Below, in pieces: positions 12,076-24,386 of a stretch of 64,000 nt of DNA. Under the pieces are notes generated by a model. That model worked only from the letters and a program-made list of their open reading frames with translations. It made no database searches and was not told the DNA's origin. The stretch spans positions 3,286,001 through 3,350,000 of the forward strand of contig CP137318.1 in the NCBI GenBank assembly GCA_033182465.1, read 5' to 3'. The DNA comes from Sanghuangporus weigelae (lineage: Eukaryota > Basidiomycota > Agaricomycetes > Hymenochaetales > Hymenochaetaceae). Numbering within the stretch: the stretch's first letter is position 1; each line of letters opens with the position of its first letter. Both the position numbers and the translations under genes were made by a program.

Positions 12076-12519
12076 CACGCTGTCGGTCGGCGGTGTCGTA
12101 TCTGAAGGTGCTACAGATGTCCGTCCTACTAAGGGTGCTGAATGTATGAAGGGACCTCCAAAAATGGGATGCCGACGCTGTAGACTATCAGACCCTCTTA
12201 AGCAGCGGCGAAGGCGACGGCGTTCGACCACAGAGAGGCGTCGGCGGTGTCAAAGATTGGAGAGGTAAGAAGGGATCCAACTCGTGGCTAGACCTCCTGG
12301 ACAGCTTGGTGCCGTGGCGGACAATTTGACCCGGAAGCACTGCCGCCGATCGGGATGCGCGCTCAGTCGTGGGGAGAGCTCAATCGTAAGGGCTATGATA
12401 TGATCCGCGTATAAAGGGGACGCCGCCGATAATGTACGAGACAAAGCCGCCGATGAGTCAAGATGTCGGCGTCGCGAATAAGCAATAGAGCGACGGCGCT
12501 GTCGGGTCCTGCGAGCGGC

Positions 12520-12722
12520 GGCGATTACTAGTAGAGCGACGGTACCGCCGATTACCAGGAGAGCGACGGTGTTGCCGATTACCAGGAGAGCGACGGTGTC
12601 GCCGATTGTCAAGAGGGCGATGGCGCTGCCGATTCCCAGGAGAGCGGTGGGGTCGCCGATTACCAGGAGAGCGACGGTGTCGCCGATTGTCAAGAGGGCG
12701 ATGGCGCTGCCGATTCCCAGGA
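12520..12722. repeat. 27-bp GC-rich tandem repeat array
   Basis: About 7.5 head-to-tail copies of a 27-bp unit of the type GCGACGGTGTCGCCGATTAC plus CAGGAGA. A higher-order period of 81 bp (three alternating variants ending CAGGAGA, CAAGAGG and CAGGAGA) is visible from about 12,580. Because 27 is a multiple of three, open frames run through it on both strands; these are by-products of the repeat. The array is missing from the right terminal region. Confidence 0.85.
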
Positions 12723-13594
12723 CGGGGGATAGCTCTGCCGATCACTTGCGCAGTGGCGAGTGAGCACGTGCCCCTGTTATTCCCTTAAACGGGGGCGGCG
12801 TCTTGTGTCGGCACACGATCTTCGGCGGAGGCGATAGAGAGCAAAAGGGCTAATAGAGACGAGAGGAGTGCACTGAGATCTATTCTGAACTACTGCTTCT
12901 GAACACTACATACATGAGGTCTATATATACTGGGGAATGCTGGGGAAGAGCGTCACAGAGGCGGCGACAGTGACGGCGCGTCACAGGCGCGCAATCGGTG
13001 CGGACCCAAAGATCGGGGCGCGCCGCGAAGCTGCCAAGACACGGGCGCGCGCTGATCGGGCTGGCGGTGATTGGCGCGGCGCATCATCATCGGGCGCGCT
13101 CGGATCGCTAAGTGGTCGCACCACACGAATATGAAACGTCAGGGGAGGCAATAATACTAAAAGGGGAATACGCGAGTGGCCGCCGCGTCCGACAATCGGA
13201 CTCGGCGCACGAAGCAGCATAGTATGAACATGAAACGTGGTACCTGGGACCTTGTAAAACCACTACCCGACGTCGGATAAGCCAATCAACAGGAGCCGAC
13301 GAATATTCCATCGGCTATACGGTTCGATATCCTTCCGCCGCCGTAGCCGATACATCCGTTGCAACGTTCCAGGCGCCCGTGTATCAGAAAGTGCGGCTGG
13401 CCAAGCATACTCGGTTTGGGAAGTCTTCGAAGGACGGGAGGCGGCGGACGTATTGGTTGAGCCGCGAATCAAGGAGTGGCGGTTTGGAAGGTCTTAAGGA
13501 GCGGCGGAGGTGTAGCGGTCGCCGCACGATGGTATACTGTACGGAGTACTGAGGGGCCTGTACCGACGTACCGGTATAGGCAAGTGCGGCGCAC

Positions 13595-15288
13595 TACAAC
13601 GCTATCAGACTCTCAAAGACCTACTACCCGGCAGGTGCCAGGAACCGTCGGAGACGTAATGGATGGGTCTAGGGATGCCGCTGGATAAAGGGAATAGGAT
13701 AACAGGACCGCCGCTCAAAAGGGGGGATCACAAGAGGCTGCCGACGTGGTATAAACTCGGCCACAGGAAGGTATGAAGTGTATAAGATGAATATAAAGGA
13801 TAAAATGGAGTGAGTGGCTGGAGAAGGCGCCGCTGGGTCGTCTGATAGGATGCCTGGGTCGTCGGATGGCCGCCGACGTCGAATAGAGGGGTGCCGGACT
13901 GAGGGGGAGGCCGCAGGAATCCGCCGCAGTAGCGTAAACGCGATAGATGAAAGGAAAAGACCATATAAGATCAATATATGGGATAAACTGGAGTGAAAGG
14001 CTGGAAAGGACGCAGAAGGGGAGTCTGATGAGATGCCTGGGTCGTCAGATGGCCGCCGACGTCGAATAGAGGGGCGCCGGATCACTGAACGTCAGAGCGG
14101 CAGAGGCGTACCGGAGGCGGCGAAGGCAAGTAGAATGTGGAGTCAAACAAGAGGAGATGTCAAGGATAGTATATAGTCAAGGGGGAGGCTCAGTACATGA
14201 GGGGAGACTCAGAGTGAGGGATATCTCGAACTCTGGCGCTCGGTCTGGTACATGCTCTTGGAACCCTCGCTAGGCTTGGAATCCTTGCTAGGCTTGGAAT
14301 CCTGTCGTCTACAAGCTAGTATAAGCTCTATATATACTCTACTGCTGTCGCCGACACATCCTACTGTCTGACAACATCTCCTGAGTCATCTGGGTCGCCA
14401 AGGGCCGCTGCCGGAGCGCCCAGGTGAAATCTGAGAGCGGCAACGTGAGGGGGGCATCCAATCACATGAAATATTGAGTATCTGCAATAACACGGGCGCC
14501 GGCGGAGTTGGGCTTGGCGGCGCGAGTCGGTGGCTTGGCACGCCGATGTACCACATGCCTACCTTCCATACATGGTCTAATGGGGGCCGCCGCGTTGGGG
14601 GGAAGTCGGGAAACATCGGAACTGATGATTGGAGGCTGATATCGCGTATATGAGACAAAGGGCACATCAGCCGATGACCCTGAGGTGTCTGATGCATCGG
14701 CGGCACTCAATACAGAGTGTGGGCGATCCCTAGTGACTAATATGAGTGGCCGGAGCGGCAGTGCTGTGGGGGACTGCCGGACTGGTGGCAGATACATCGT
14801 AATGAGGCATGTAAGCACATATGACAATATATAGCTCCCTAGACAATGGGGGACTGCTTGGTAAGCTGTAGGAGGCATCGGCGAGGGTACCTGAGGATGT
14901 CTGAGTGTCCGCCGCATTGATCGGCGCCAAGGGGGGCCGACTCGGAGGCATCCAGAGTCGCCGCACGGCTGTACGTATGGTAAATCATAAGATCGGCGGC
15001 ACGTAGTCACTGAGGGATGTGTCCTATAGTGCCTGGTGCTGGGTAGGAGCTGTCGGCGGACCTGTCTGAGTGTCAGGGAGCCATCGGCGGATCGATTTGG
15101 GTCATAGGAGGGCGCCGCAGTACAGTACGTGTGCTGGAATCAATGGATACGTGCTCAAATGATGTCCCGAGTGCAATAGGAGTGTGCCCTCACACTCTCA
15201 GGTGTCGGCAGTGCTGGGATATGGTATCTGCAGTAAGAGGGAGCCATAGTATGAGTGTACTGGCACAGGAGGAGCCAGTGCGCTACAC
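13595..15288 (+). repeat. Long direct repeat, left copy (LTR portion)
   Basis: 1,694 bp matching 20,365-21,918 in the same orientation, 6.6-6.8 kb apart. Aligned parts differ by about 1%. This copy has two tandem versions of a block of about 170 bp (13,727-13,900 and 13,905-14,080); the right copy has one. Long minus-strand open frames here are G/C-rich repeat shadows, duplicated with the DNA. Confidence 0.8.
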
Positions 15289-17163
15289 CGCGGACTACCA
15301 CTCTAACGCCGCCGACCAAGCAACCAGAGTGACCTCGACCCAAAGAAGCGATCAAACTTCTTAGAAGTCCAGAAGCACAACTACTAAAGCCTAAATGCTA
15401 AAAGGCTAAAGGCTATTAAGGTTTATGGAGACCTCACTGGCATTTCAGCACTGTCAAGTCTGTGCACGAGTTTACATGGTCCTTTACGAAGTATACTATT
15501 TAGTATGCACGGCAACAGTTGGTACACGTGACTGTCACATCGAAACCGAGCAACACCTTCAAGATACAATGCATTCCAATCCACCAAACCCAATAGTACC
15601 CAAGAAACGAGAGGAACTCACGATCACAACTCGGACCCCTCGAACTGTGAACCCGATAACTTGGAGAATGATTGGATGGTATAGACCGGAGTTGCACACA
15701 CCATGTCCAGCATCTACGATACAGGCAAACCTTTATTTACCAAGAGATGCGAACCTGGAGACCAAGCAATTACAACTCCTTATACAACGAAGGATATGGC
15801 ATTACATTCGAGACATACGATATGAAGGCAAAGCATGGCTAGTCACCAGAACCCAGCAGAACCCACCAGCAGAGCTTATGCAGTTCATGATATGCCTTGG
15901 ACCATACTCTACACCAACCTGACACCTTAACACTGACGTGCGAGTTATGCTTACCCTCGCTGGACCTCAAGATGAATTCCGACGAATCACATACCGAGCA
16001 GCCTACATCGCTCCAAGAGCAAAGATGCCACTCAATGACGGCAATGACATCGTTATGGAGTACTGACAGTGGAGCATTCCACATCGGAACACCACCTCTA
16101 TTGTCTCAGTCAGCAACTCCACAGAATTCTGTCATAGTGGAGACGACCTTACAAAGATTGGAGCAAAGTGGAGCGAAGCGCAGCAGGATGACAAAGGAAC
16201 AGATGTAATGGTGGAGAAAAGTGGAGTAAAGTGGAGACAGGATGAGTAAGAAACAGGACGGAAAATGGAATATCTGGGAGCATAAATAGTTGTAGGATTA
16301 GGCCCTCATTTCCCCATCTTTCGATCCTCTTAACACACTGGTGTAAAGTCCTAACTAGACTATTACTGTGTGCTTTGTACTATCACGCCTCTTGGAAATC
16401 CCAATCTGCTTTACTATTACCTCATATCTGAAAGCATCCATAACTCGGACCGCGACTAAGAAGGCTAGTAAGGGACTGCGTGGTACAGCCAGACGTGGGT
16501 AGATAAGATCACCTCTGCACAACACACCGCTGCTTAGGCAAAAGGATCGAACCGGTGTAACCCCGGGCCTACTTCCTAACATTGGATCGAAAGATCACTC
16601 GCTAGTTTTACCACCACCTCTCACGGGCAAGGTTCTTGGCTAGTGTTTTATCGAGGCGAGGACCGTCGACCTCAAGTCCCTATCGACGTCACTAGTTTCG
16701 AGACTAGTACCCATATCGAATCCTCAGGACAAGTGCACATCCTGGAGAACGACAAACCCGATTCACTTAAATCACACATCTACTATCATAACCCCTACAA
16801 TGACGAAGTGTACCTAATAGCAAAGGCATCTGGTAGCCCTGCAGTTGGGAGCACGCAAACAACAACCACGAAAGTAGCAGCAGTCCCTTCCACTATTGCT
16901 ACATTCGACGAGAAAGGAACTACTTGGTTAACAGCACCAAGGAACCATAACCCTGAAGCATCAGGCGAGAAACGAAGTTCATGAACTGATCAGGAAACGC
17001 CAACAACAGAAGTAACGGTCATCGAACGAACGAACGGGCGAACAATAATCAAACGAGATTTACACCTAGATCCCTCGACGAACAAGTTCAACATATCACC
17101 AACAGGCTACATAGTCTGGAAAGCGATTACGACATACTATACGCAACAACAAACCATAGCATA
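15289..17163. other. Internal leader of the LTR element
   Basis: About 1.9 kb between the left direct repeat and the gag-like part. It contains open stretches (15,425-15,922 and 16,643-16,984) without a recognisable domain. No primer-binding site complementary to a common tRNA 3' end was evident directly after 15,288. I see no host gene. Confidence 0.4.
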
Positions 17164-19033
17164 TTGTACCCACCAGTGATCAGAAGGCTACAAGAAAGGG
17201 TTGAACAACTGGAAGAACGAACTGCAAACACGGGGCAGTCAAACAGTCTACCAACCGGAGCATACGCGACAGCAGTAGGAGATCGATTCGAAGCACTCGA
17301 AGCAACTACTCGAAGAATTGGAGCACAAGTAGCAGCTCTAGAGAGATATACTCTGGAATTGGATCGAGCAGCAGGAGCACTCAATCAACGAGTCATAGAC
17401 GGAAATGGAGTACTTGACCAAGAGCTCAACGCTATCCGAAACAGGATTACTGCTCAGGAACAACAACTACAGACGATTGAGACAAGAGTCGGAGAGCTTA
17501 ACAGGACAGCTCTAGATCAACCAAGGATTGTTCAAGACATCCATAACCTACGAGAAGCCCTACTCCAACTAGGACAAACAATCGAGTCGAGTCAACGTAC
17601 CTACGTGGCTATACTCACATTGGTACAGACAACCAAAACTACCTCGAGGAACATACTCGAACACGCTCAACGAATTCAAGAAGTAGCTCAGGCAGCACAA
17701 CGCTGGGAATACTTTCTACCAAGAGAGAGAGCCCAACAGGAACAGAGTTCTGACGAATCAGTGTCCTCAGACAAAGAAGCATCATGAAGGCCATTCTTAC
17801 TCAGAACCCCACCTCGAACGGTTATCATCCAAGTACCAACAGTACCTGCAGTACCAGCAAGTGGTTCAGTAGCAACCCAAGCACCAGAGAATCCACCACC
17901 ACCATCCTATTCACCACCAGCAGTGCCCATAAGCACATACGATCATGTCGACAACCGACCAGAAGGTGCGAGCACTGGAGCAGCAACTACAGACTCTTCA
18001 GACACAACTCTCTAAACACAGCATCAAGCTTCCGAAGTACTATGGCAAGCGAAGCGAAGATATTGATCTGTGGATTAGTTGATGTATCTCGAAGTTGGCA
18101 CAGCATGGAGTCAAGGATGAGGAGGAGATCGCAAAGAGCCTATTTGCGGCACTAGAAGGCGACAGCTACGATTGGTTTGCAGAAAAGAATACCCTAACAT
18201 CATTCGATGCCAATGGGAAACTGAAACTGGTACCTGCAATTATCGCTGCAACAAATGGAATGTTCGCATCACTCAAGGATATGCTGAACTGGATGAGGAT
18301 CCGAGCAGGACATCCGATCATTGGAGAACAGGAAGCTCTATTCCAACTACTATGCATCCAGCAGAAAGGAGCAAGCATTAGGGCGTACAACGACAAATTT
18401 CGATGACTCAAAGCACGAGCACCAGACATGATGGATAAGCAAATGCTCAAGTACATCTATGTCAAAGGACTAGACATGTGGGTCAAACGACGAGTCAAAT
18501 CTGTACAACCCGATGCTTTCGAGAAGAACGACCTCGATGCATGGATGGAATGGACAAGCAACCTAGCAAACTCTGATGCCAGGCAAAGGCTCATGGGTAG
18601 TCAAACATACACCCCAAGATTCAAATCGAACAGACAGTCATCTTTCCGACCACCAGTACAAACAACGAAACGAGATCCAGACGCCATGGATGTAGATGCA
18701 CTCCGAGGCTTGCTGAAGAAGGGAGGCAAATACTACAACTGTGAAAAGTCAGGACATTACACAAAGGATTGCAAGGCACCAAGGAAGCAAAAGGGTCCTT
18801 CCTCTAGGAAGCCGAAGAAGACCAATGGTGTAAAACGAAGGACAATAACAACACGAACAATTGATTTCAAGGAAACATGTCCCGATCCACATTGCCAAAG
18901 GCCAGTCCACTACGACCACGTAGCATGGGCTAAAGGCGACGAATCAGCCGGATGGACTTGCAAGCATGATGAAGAATACCGAAACAACATTCGCAAATCC
19001 CTAGCAAGTAAAGAGCAACAGGGAAAAGATTAA
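17164..19033 (+). pseudogene. Gag-like region of fossil Ty3/Gypsy element
   Basis: The N-terminal part is rich in heptad-like coiled coil. The middle resembles the capsid segment of Gypsy gag (around EALFQLLCIQQKGASIRAYN). The C-terminal part has the linker DAMDVDALRG followed by one CCHC zinc knuckle (YNCEKSGHYTKDC). Order and motifs place it in the Ty3/Gypsy family. It is broken. Confidence 0.75.
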
Positions 19034-19041
19034 GACCTCCA

Positions 19042-20211
19042 TTGAACGAGACTGCGCGATGGGAGTGTAATAAGGGTGACGAGAAAGGTTTCAACAACCA
19101 GTGTTTCAAACCTCCTGGGTTCAACCCCAGTGAAGCGATATACAATAAGCGATTGCCAATACAAGCATTGCATCCCCGATTACCTATTCGAGTGAAGGTT
19201 GGAACAAAGACCCTAGCAGTCAAAGCATTAATCGATTCTGGAGCTACATGCAGCACGATACACCCCAACTTGGTACGACACTACAGCCTATTCAAAAAGA
19301 GGCTTGATCACCCTCGACCTTTGAATAATGCGGATGGAAGCCCCAACCAAGGAGGAGCAATCACGCACAAGGTCTACACATTAATTTTTGATGGACCTAA
19401 ACCGCAGCCACAAACGTTGGCAGTAGCAACCACAGGACAGGATCAAGTGATCCTAGGAATTGACTATTTGGCCAAAGTCAATCCTGAAATTGATTGGAAG
19501 AATCAAGTATGGAATCGGAATGGTAAGTCGATACCATTCGAGCTCAACGTCATACGAGCTACCAAGAAGCGAAAGCGCAGGAAGCGCAAATGGAAACGGC
19601 AAATGAAAGGCAAACCTGACAAGACAAGACCTAGGCATAACACGAAGCAACAGGCTCAGGACAGAGACAACTATCGACACTCTGGAGCACCAGGAATAAT
19701 ATTTGCACCAAGGAGAGACAACAACGGACACTCTCACGAAACAAAGCCACAAGCGAAGCCGGAAACAAGACCAGCAACACCAAGACTGGAACAGGCAAAA
19801 CAGACGCCAGAAGCAAAGAGTCCGAGCATGGAAAATATACCAGACTCTGCAACGAAACAGCCACAACAGGAAACGGCAAACAAGCATCATCGAGATGAGG
19901 AGGAAATAAACTACACTCCCAAGCGATGGAAGAAACAGGCACCACAAGGAACGAGTATAGTGCAACGACGACCAAGGCACATACCAAGACGGATGATCCC
20001 AGCACGGCAATTGTACCAGACATCTGAAGGCAAAACAGAAGAGATAACAGGCAAGCATAGCCTAGACGAACAGGAGGAAATAAACGACTCTCCAAAACGT
20101 TGGAAGAAACAACCACCACCGAAGATACTGAAAGGATCCGTTCAAAAACTCGCATCAGGATCGATGCGATCAGCAGACCCACACAATCAGCTTTCCAAAC
20201 GCGACCAGTAA
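19042..20211 (+). pseudogene. Retropepsin-like aspartic protease region of the fossil element
   Basis: The first third has the DSGAT active-site motif (around ALIDSGATCSTIH) and the downstream VILGIDYLAKVNPEIDW signature of Gypsy proteases. The rest is a Lys/Gln/Pro-rich tail with internal repeats (INYTPKRWKKQ and INDSPKRWKKQ) and no polymerase motifs. The right terminal region begins inside this stretch, at about 20,147. Confidence 0.7.
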
Positions 20212-20364
20212 CCAAGCCAGCTATCACAGGCCCAAGCGATCGAGCGGCCTAGGCAACAGTAACCCGTTGTCGATCGGCGGTGTCGTATCTGAAGGTGCTA
20301 CAGATGTCCGTCCTACTAAGGGTGCTGAATGTATGAAGGGACCTCCAAAAATGGGATGCCGACG

Positions 20365-21918
20365 CTATCAGACTCTCAAAGACCTACTACCCGGCAGGTG
20401 CCAGGAACCGTCGGAGACGTAATGGATGGGTCTAAGGATGCCGCTGGATAAAGGGAATAGGATAACAGGGCCACCGCTCAAAAGGGGGGATCACAGGGGG
20501 CTGCCGACGTAGCATAAACACAATAGATGGAGAGAAAGGACCGTATAAGATGAATATATGGACTAAGCTGGAGTGAAAGGCTGGAAAGGACGCCGAAGGG
20601 GAGTCTGATGAGAAGCCTGGGTCGCCGAAGGGTTGCCGACGTCGAATAGAGGGGCGCCGGACAGGTATAAAGTGTGGGGAGGAGGCTCAGGGTTAAATCC
20701 CAAGCCCTACTCACTCACTGAACGTCAGAGCGGCAGAGGCGTACCGGAGGCGGCGAAGGCAAGTAGAATGTGGAGTCAAACAAGAGGAGATGTCAAGGAT
20801 AGTATATAGTCAAGGGGGAGGCTCAGTACATGAGGGGAGACTCAGAGTGAGGGATATCTCGAACTCTGGCGCTTGGTCTGGTACATGCTCTTGGAATCCT
20901 TGCTAGGCTTGGAATCCTTGCTAGGCTTGGAATCCTGTCATCTACAAGCTAGTATAAGCTCTATATATACTCTACTGCTGTCGCCGACACATCCTACTGT
21001 CTGACAACATCTCCTGAGTCATCTGGGTCGCCAAGGGCCGCTGCTGGAGCGCCCAGGTGAAATCTGAGAGCGGCAACGTGAGGGGGGCATCCAATCACAT
21101 GAAATATTGAGTATCTGCAATAACACGGGCGCCGGCGGAGTTGGGCTTGGCGGCGCGAGTCGGTGGCTTGGCACGCCGATGTACCACATGCCTACCTTCC
21201 ATACATGGTCTAATGGGGGCCGCCGCGTTGGGGGGAAGTCGGGAAACATCGGAACCGATGATTGGAGGCTGATATCGCGTATATGAGACAAAGGGCGCAT
21301 CAGCCGATGTCCCTGAGGTGTCCGATGCATCGGCGGCACTCAATACAGAGTGTGGGCGATCCCTAGTGACTAATATGAGTGGCCGGAGCGGCAGTGCTGT
21401 GGGGGACTGCCGGACTGGTGGCAGATACATCGTAATGAGGCATGTAAGCACATATGACAATATATAGCTCCCTAGACAATGGGGGACTGCTTGGTAAGCT
21501 GTAGGAGGCGTCGGCGAGGGTACCTGAGGATGTCTGAGTGTCCGCCGCATTGATCGGCGCCAAGGGGGGCCGACTCGGAGGCATCCAGAGTCGCCGCACG
21601 GCTGTACGTATGGTAAATCATAAGATCGGCGGCACGTAGTCACTGAGGGATGTGTCCTATAGTGCCTGGTGCTGGGTAGGAGCTGTCGGCGGACCTGTCT
21701 GAGTGTCGGGGAGCCATCGGCGGATCGATTTGGGTCATAGGAGGGCGCCGCAGTACAGTACGTGTGCTGGAATCAATGGATACGTGCTCAAATGATGTCC
21801 CGAGTGCAATAGGAGTGTGCCCTCACACTCTCAGGTGTCGGCAGTGCTGGGATATGGTATCTGCAGTAAGAGGGAGCCATAGTATGAGTGTACTGGCACA
21901 GGAGGAGCCAGTGCGCTA
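20365..21918 (+). repeat. Long direct repeat, right copy (LTR portion)
   Basis: Partner of 13,595-15,288. It carries one rather than two copies of the block of about 170 bp and ends with the same GTGCGCTACA. The sequence immediately before it (20,272-20,364) also matches 12,078-12,172 of the left terminal region, so the repeat is really longer and interrupted on the left. Confidence 0.8.
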
Positions 21919-21926
21919 CAACGCTC

Positions 21927-22261
21927 CGCCTAACATGTTCTTAAGTTCATCAAGAAACAGATCCCTACGGAAGTCGACGGCACTGAGTAGATACTGACAG
22001 CATAATGAGCAGCTCAGCAGGCGACAATACACTCAGAGGGCTCACATGGACATCCGGATATTCCAGTATCCTTGGCCTTCCTGTCTACAAACCGTCTCTC
22101 TTGATGCTGCCAGTCTCCTGAACCTGCTGGTTAATGCGAAATATTGTCCGGTGGTTGATGCCCATCAGAGCAGAAAGATGATTTACGCTGAACTCCTTGG
22201 CCTCAAACAGATTCTGTATGATCTGTCGGGCATCATTTGAGAGAGGCTTTCCGCGAGTTAT
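21927..22261 (-). pseudogene. Truncated Tc1/mariner-like transposase, right arm
   Basis: Mirror of the left-arm fragment, cut 49 bp earlier at LKNMLGE. The codon aligned with the left copy's ATG is ATA here (22,259-22,261 on the minus strand), so this copy also lacks the start. The apparent second exon reads VDFRRDLFLDEL. The catalytic domain is absent. Confidence 0.78.
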
Positions 22262-22540
22262 GGTGGTTATGCCAAAAGCAGAAAGGCGTCACACACTTAC
22301 ACTCACAGCATGACGCATGTGCCGTAATCATCACTTCTCTTTGGTTTACATCCATGTTTGTCTGTCGTGTGTCTTTTGGCTCCTCCATGCACTGTTGGCA
22401 GCTCTGGAGGTGGCTCAAATGGATTATTCCTGTAGGTCTGAACAGATTCCCGGCGGCAATAGATACAAAACAGAATGATATCTGGCTAGTGGGAACCTAG
22501 GTGAAGTTACATATATGATGATGCATATGCTCAGGCGGCT

Positions 22541-24121
22541 TTGACTGGTCCAGATACACCTTTTCGTTCATTGCAGACAAGGGCAGCTAAGTGCGTCTAC
22601 GAAAACCATGAGCTAGCTCCTGTGTGGCTCAATCCAGGTGCTTTGCATGCACTGAATTTGTTGCTGTCTCGTGTCCCTGTGGCATCCTCTTGCTTCATCA
22701 GTTTCGGTATGTCTCTTCTCATCCCTATCTCATCTCTCCACTATCGGTGCTGATGCAGACTTCCTGTCCCTGTATCTGAGATCGCACGAAGACGTGCGGA
22801 GCCTGGTAAGCTGTCGCTATTTGCAACACATCCAACTCTTCCAGGAGCATCAGAAGAGCATCTCTGTCACAGACAAAGAAGGCCTACTTGGCAAATTGAA
22901 TGGAGAAAGCAGACGACCATAACGGCAATGGTTCATTTGCTGCAGATTTTATTCTGGGCAGAGCATGCGTGAGGGCCCAAGAGGCCTGTGGAAATAGAAG
23001 ATCGACTTACAGCCAATGGAATATGCGGCGATTGGACTCAGAGGCTCTGTTAGAGAAAGTTCGATTGCAATGGCCACAATGTTTGCACAGGATATAGCGG
23101 TACTATTGGCGCCATCACTTGCTTGACCATTGAATGGTAAGTGGATACGGTACAGTCGCAAACGCTAAGATACGTGCTACTTACCTGGCTTGCTGCTTCT
23201 CACCTCTTTGGTGCAGCTGAAATAAGGTCAGATAGGTGGGATGACCCACTGTGGTGACAACGGGGAAGAAAAGAGAAGTATGTCAAGGTGCAGCCTGTGA
23301 TTGTGAGCGGAATTGACGGTGGGTCTGCCAGATTTGCTGTCTGACTACATCTCTGGACTGCATTGATCCCATATTGTCACCCATAGCACCATGGCATTCA
23401 CTGCCTCTCGTTCTGCTCATGCATACTAGAGATACTATCTGGCTGCGACATAGAAGCATTGTGATGAAGCAGGATGTATTGGAAAGGTGCGGAAATTGAT
23501 GCAGGTAGGAGTGAGCCACAGCCTCTCGTAGATTGCATAAATAGAAGCATCACATCGAGCATAGGGAATGAATACTATAATGATTTCTTTAGATACAAGC
23601 AAGTTTGGGATTTGTTGCCTTCAAATGATAGTCCTGAGGCAGTTGCAGCACTAGAAAGGGGTTCTGAGAATGCTGCAGAGACAAAAGACACTTGCACTGT
23701 TGCACAAATACTGCACGGAACATATCGGAAACCTTACCAGAGCATTGCAAGGCATATAGACCTAATTTACAGATCAAGAGAAAAACTATGACTGGCTTGT
23801 GTGAAGAGGAATGATTTTTTGAACAGTCCAGATGACCCACTAGAACAAGGATTGACGAAATTGCCTGATGTTTCCCACACAAACACTGTACAAAACGATA
23901 CGAAACTTTGCCAGAGCAGTGCCATGTTTATAGACTTAATTTACGGATCAGAGGGAAAATATATTATGGCTTGTGTGAGGAGGAATAATATTGCGAGCAG
24001 TCCAGATATCCCTTTGGAGCACGGCTTGGTGAAGTTGTTTATTTTGTTCCGACACACACAGGCAACAAATCACAAATATTTCTACATACATCTACATGGG
24101 CGAACTAGCTCGTTTTTTTGA
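22541..24121 (+). other. Unrecognised ORF group in right arm
   Basis: Open frames at 22,541-22,753, 22,671-22,922, 22,900-23,097, 23,474-23,791 and 23,801-24,121. Some may be joined by introns; for example GTATGTCTCT...GATGCAG at about 22,708-22,759 has plausible splice signals. Within 23,690-24,060 the DNA shows an old tandem duplication of about 180 bp: RHIDLIYRSREKL is echoed by MFIDLIYGSEGKY, and NSPDDPLEQGLTKL by SSPDIPLEHGLVKL. No family is recognised. Confidence 0.3.
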
Positions 24122-24386
24122 TTGCTAATTGGGCATGAAACATGCAGAATTGACAGAGAAAATTGCCATTTACTTGAGTTTTTGCTGTTTTGGCTCAGAC
24201 ACATCAGAGCACATGAAACGCGGGTGTGACAATACTTATGAAAAAGGCAGTAATATAAAACTCAGTTTGACAATTGAGCCACCGGGAATCCAGATTGTGA
24301 GTTTTGTGCAAGTTTTTGCGATGTAGCACTGATTACTAGATATCAATGCCCAAGTCTAACAGCAAAAGCTGTAATATCAATATTTA

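Larger units (their letters stand above)
10705..21918 (+). mobile_element. Fossil Ty3/Gypsy-type LTR element, gag-protease only
   Basis: An 11.2-kb composite. Both ends of the element carry a shared block starting TGAAAGGATC (10,705 and 20,147) and a shared block ending GTGCGCTACA (15,288 and 21,918), so the long terminal regions are about 4.6 kb (left) and 1.8 kb (right). The left one holds two extra pieces, about 10,769-12,077 and 12,180-13,600. The interior has a gag-like gene and a retropepsin-like segment. No reverse transcriptase, RNase H or integrase is recognisable. It is broken, with several breaks in the coding part. The terminal repeats differ by about 1% where alignable, so the insertion looks young even though it is non-functional. 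Exact LTR borders are uncertain. Confidence 0.6.
21927..24250 (-). repeat. Right arm of the 2,324-bp inverted repeat
   Basis: Reverse-complement partner of the left arm with identical length and no MITE. All differences I checked by eye are transitions (C/T or G/A). The outer 650 bp show right-arm C-to-T type changes; the inner end shows them in the left arm. The outer terminus reads GAAAAAGGCAG followed by TA. Confidence 0.88.

Noticed and set aside
12250-12693. Repeat protein with IGDTVALLV units
   Set aside because: Created by the 27-bp tandem array being a multiple of three; the other frames and strand are equally open.
14386-15010. Long minus-strand open frames (up to 182 codons), repeated at 21,019-21,643
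   Set aside because: They lie in GC-rich direct repeats, are copied only because the DNA is, have no domain signal, and fall opposite to the element's orientation.
19453-20227. Two minus-strand frames of about 200 codons, hydrophobic
   Set aside because: Exact shadows of the protease-like segment and its Lys/Gln-rich tail on the plus strand; the hydrophobicity comes from complementing Lys-rich codons.
22237-22500. 87-codon frame present in both arms
   Set aside because: Antisense to the start of the transposase fragment and the DNA just upstream; most likely a shadow.
7500-24250. A giant Polinton- or Starship-like element
   Set aside because: No capsid, polymerase B, tyrosine recombinase or DUF3435 signal; the arms carry a truncated Tc1 transposase and the centre an LTR fossil.
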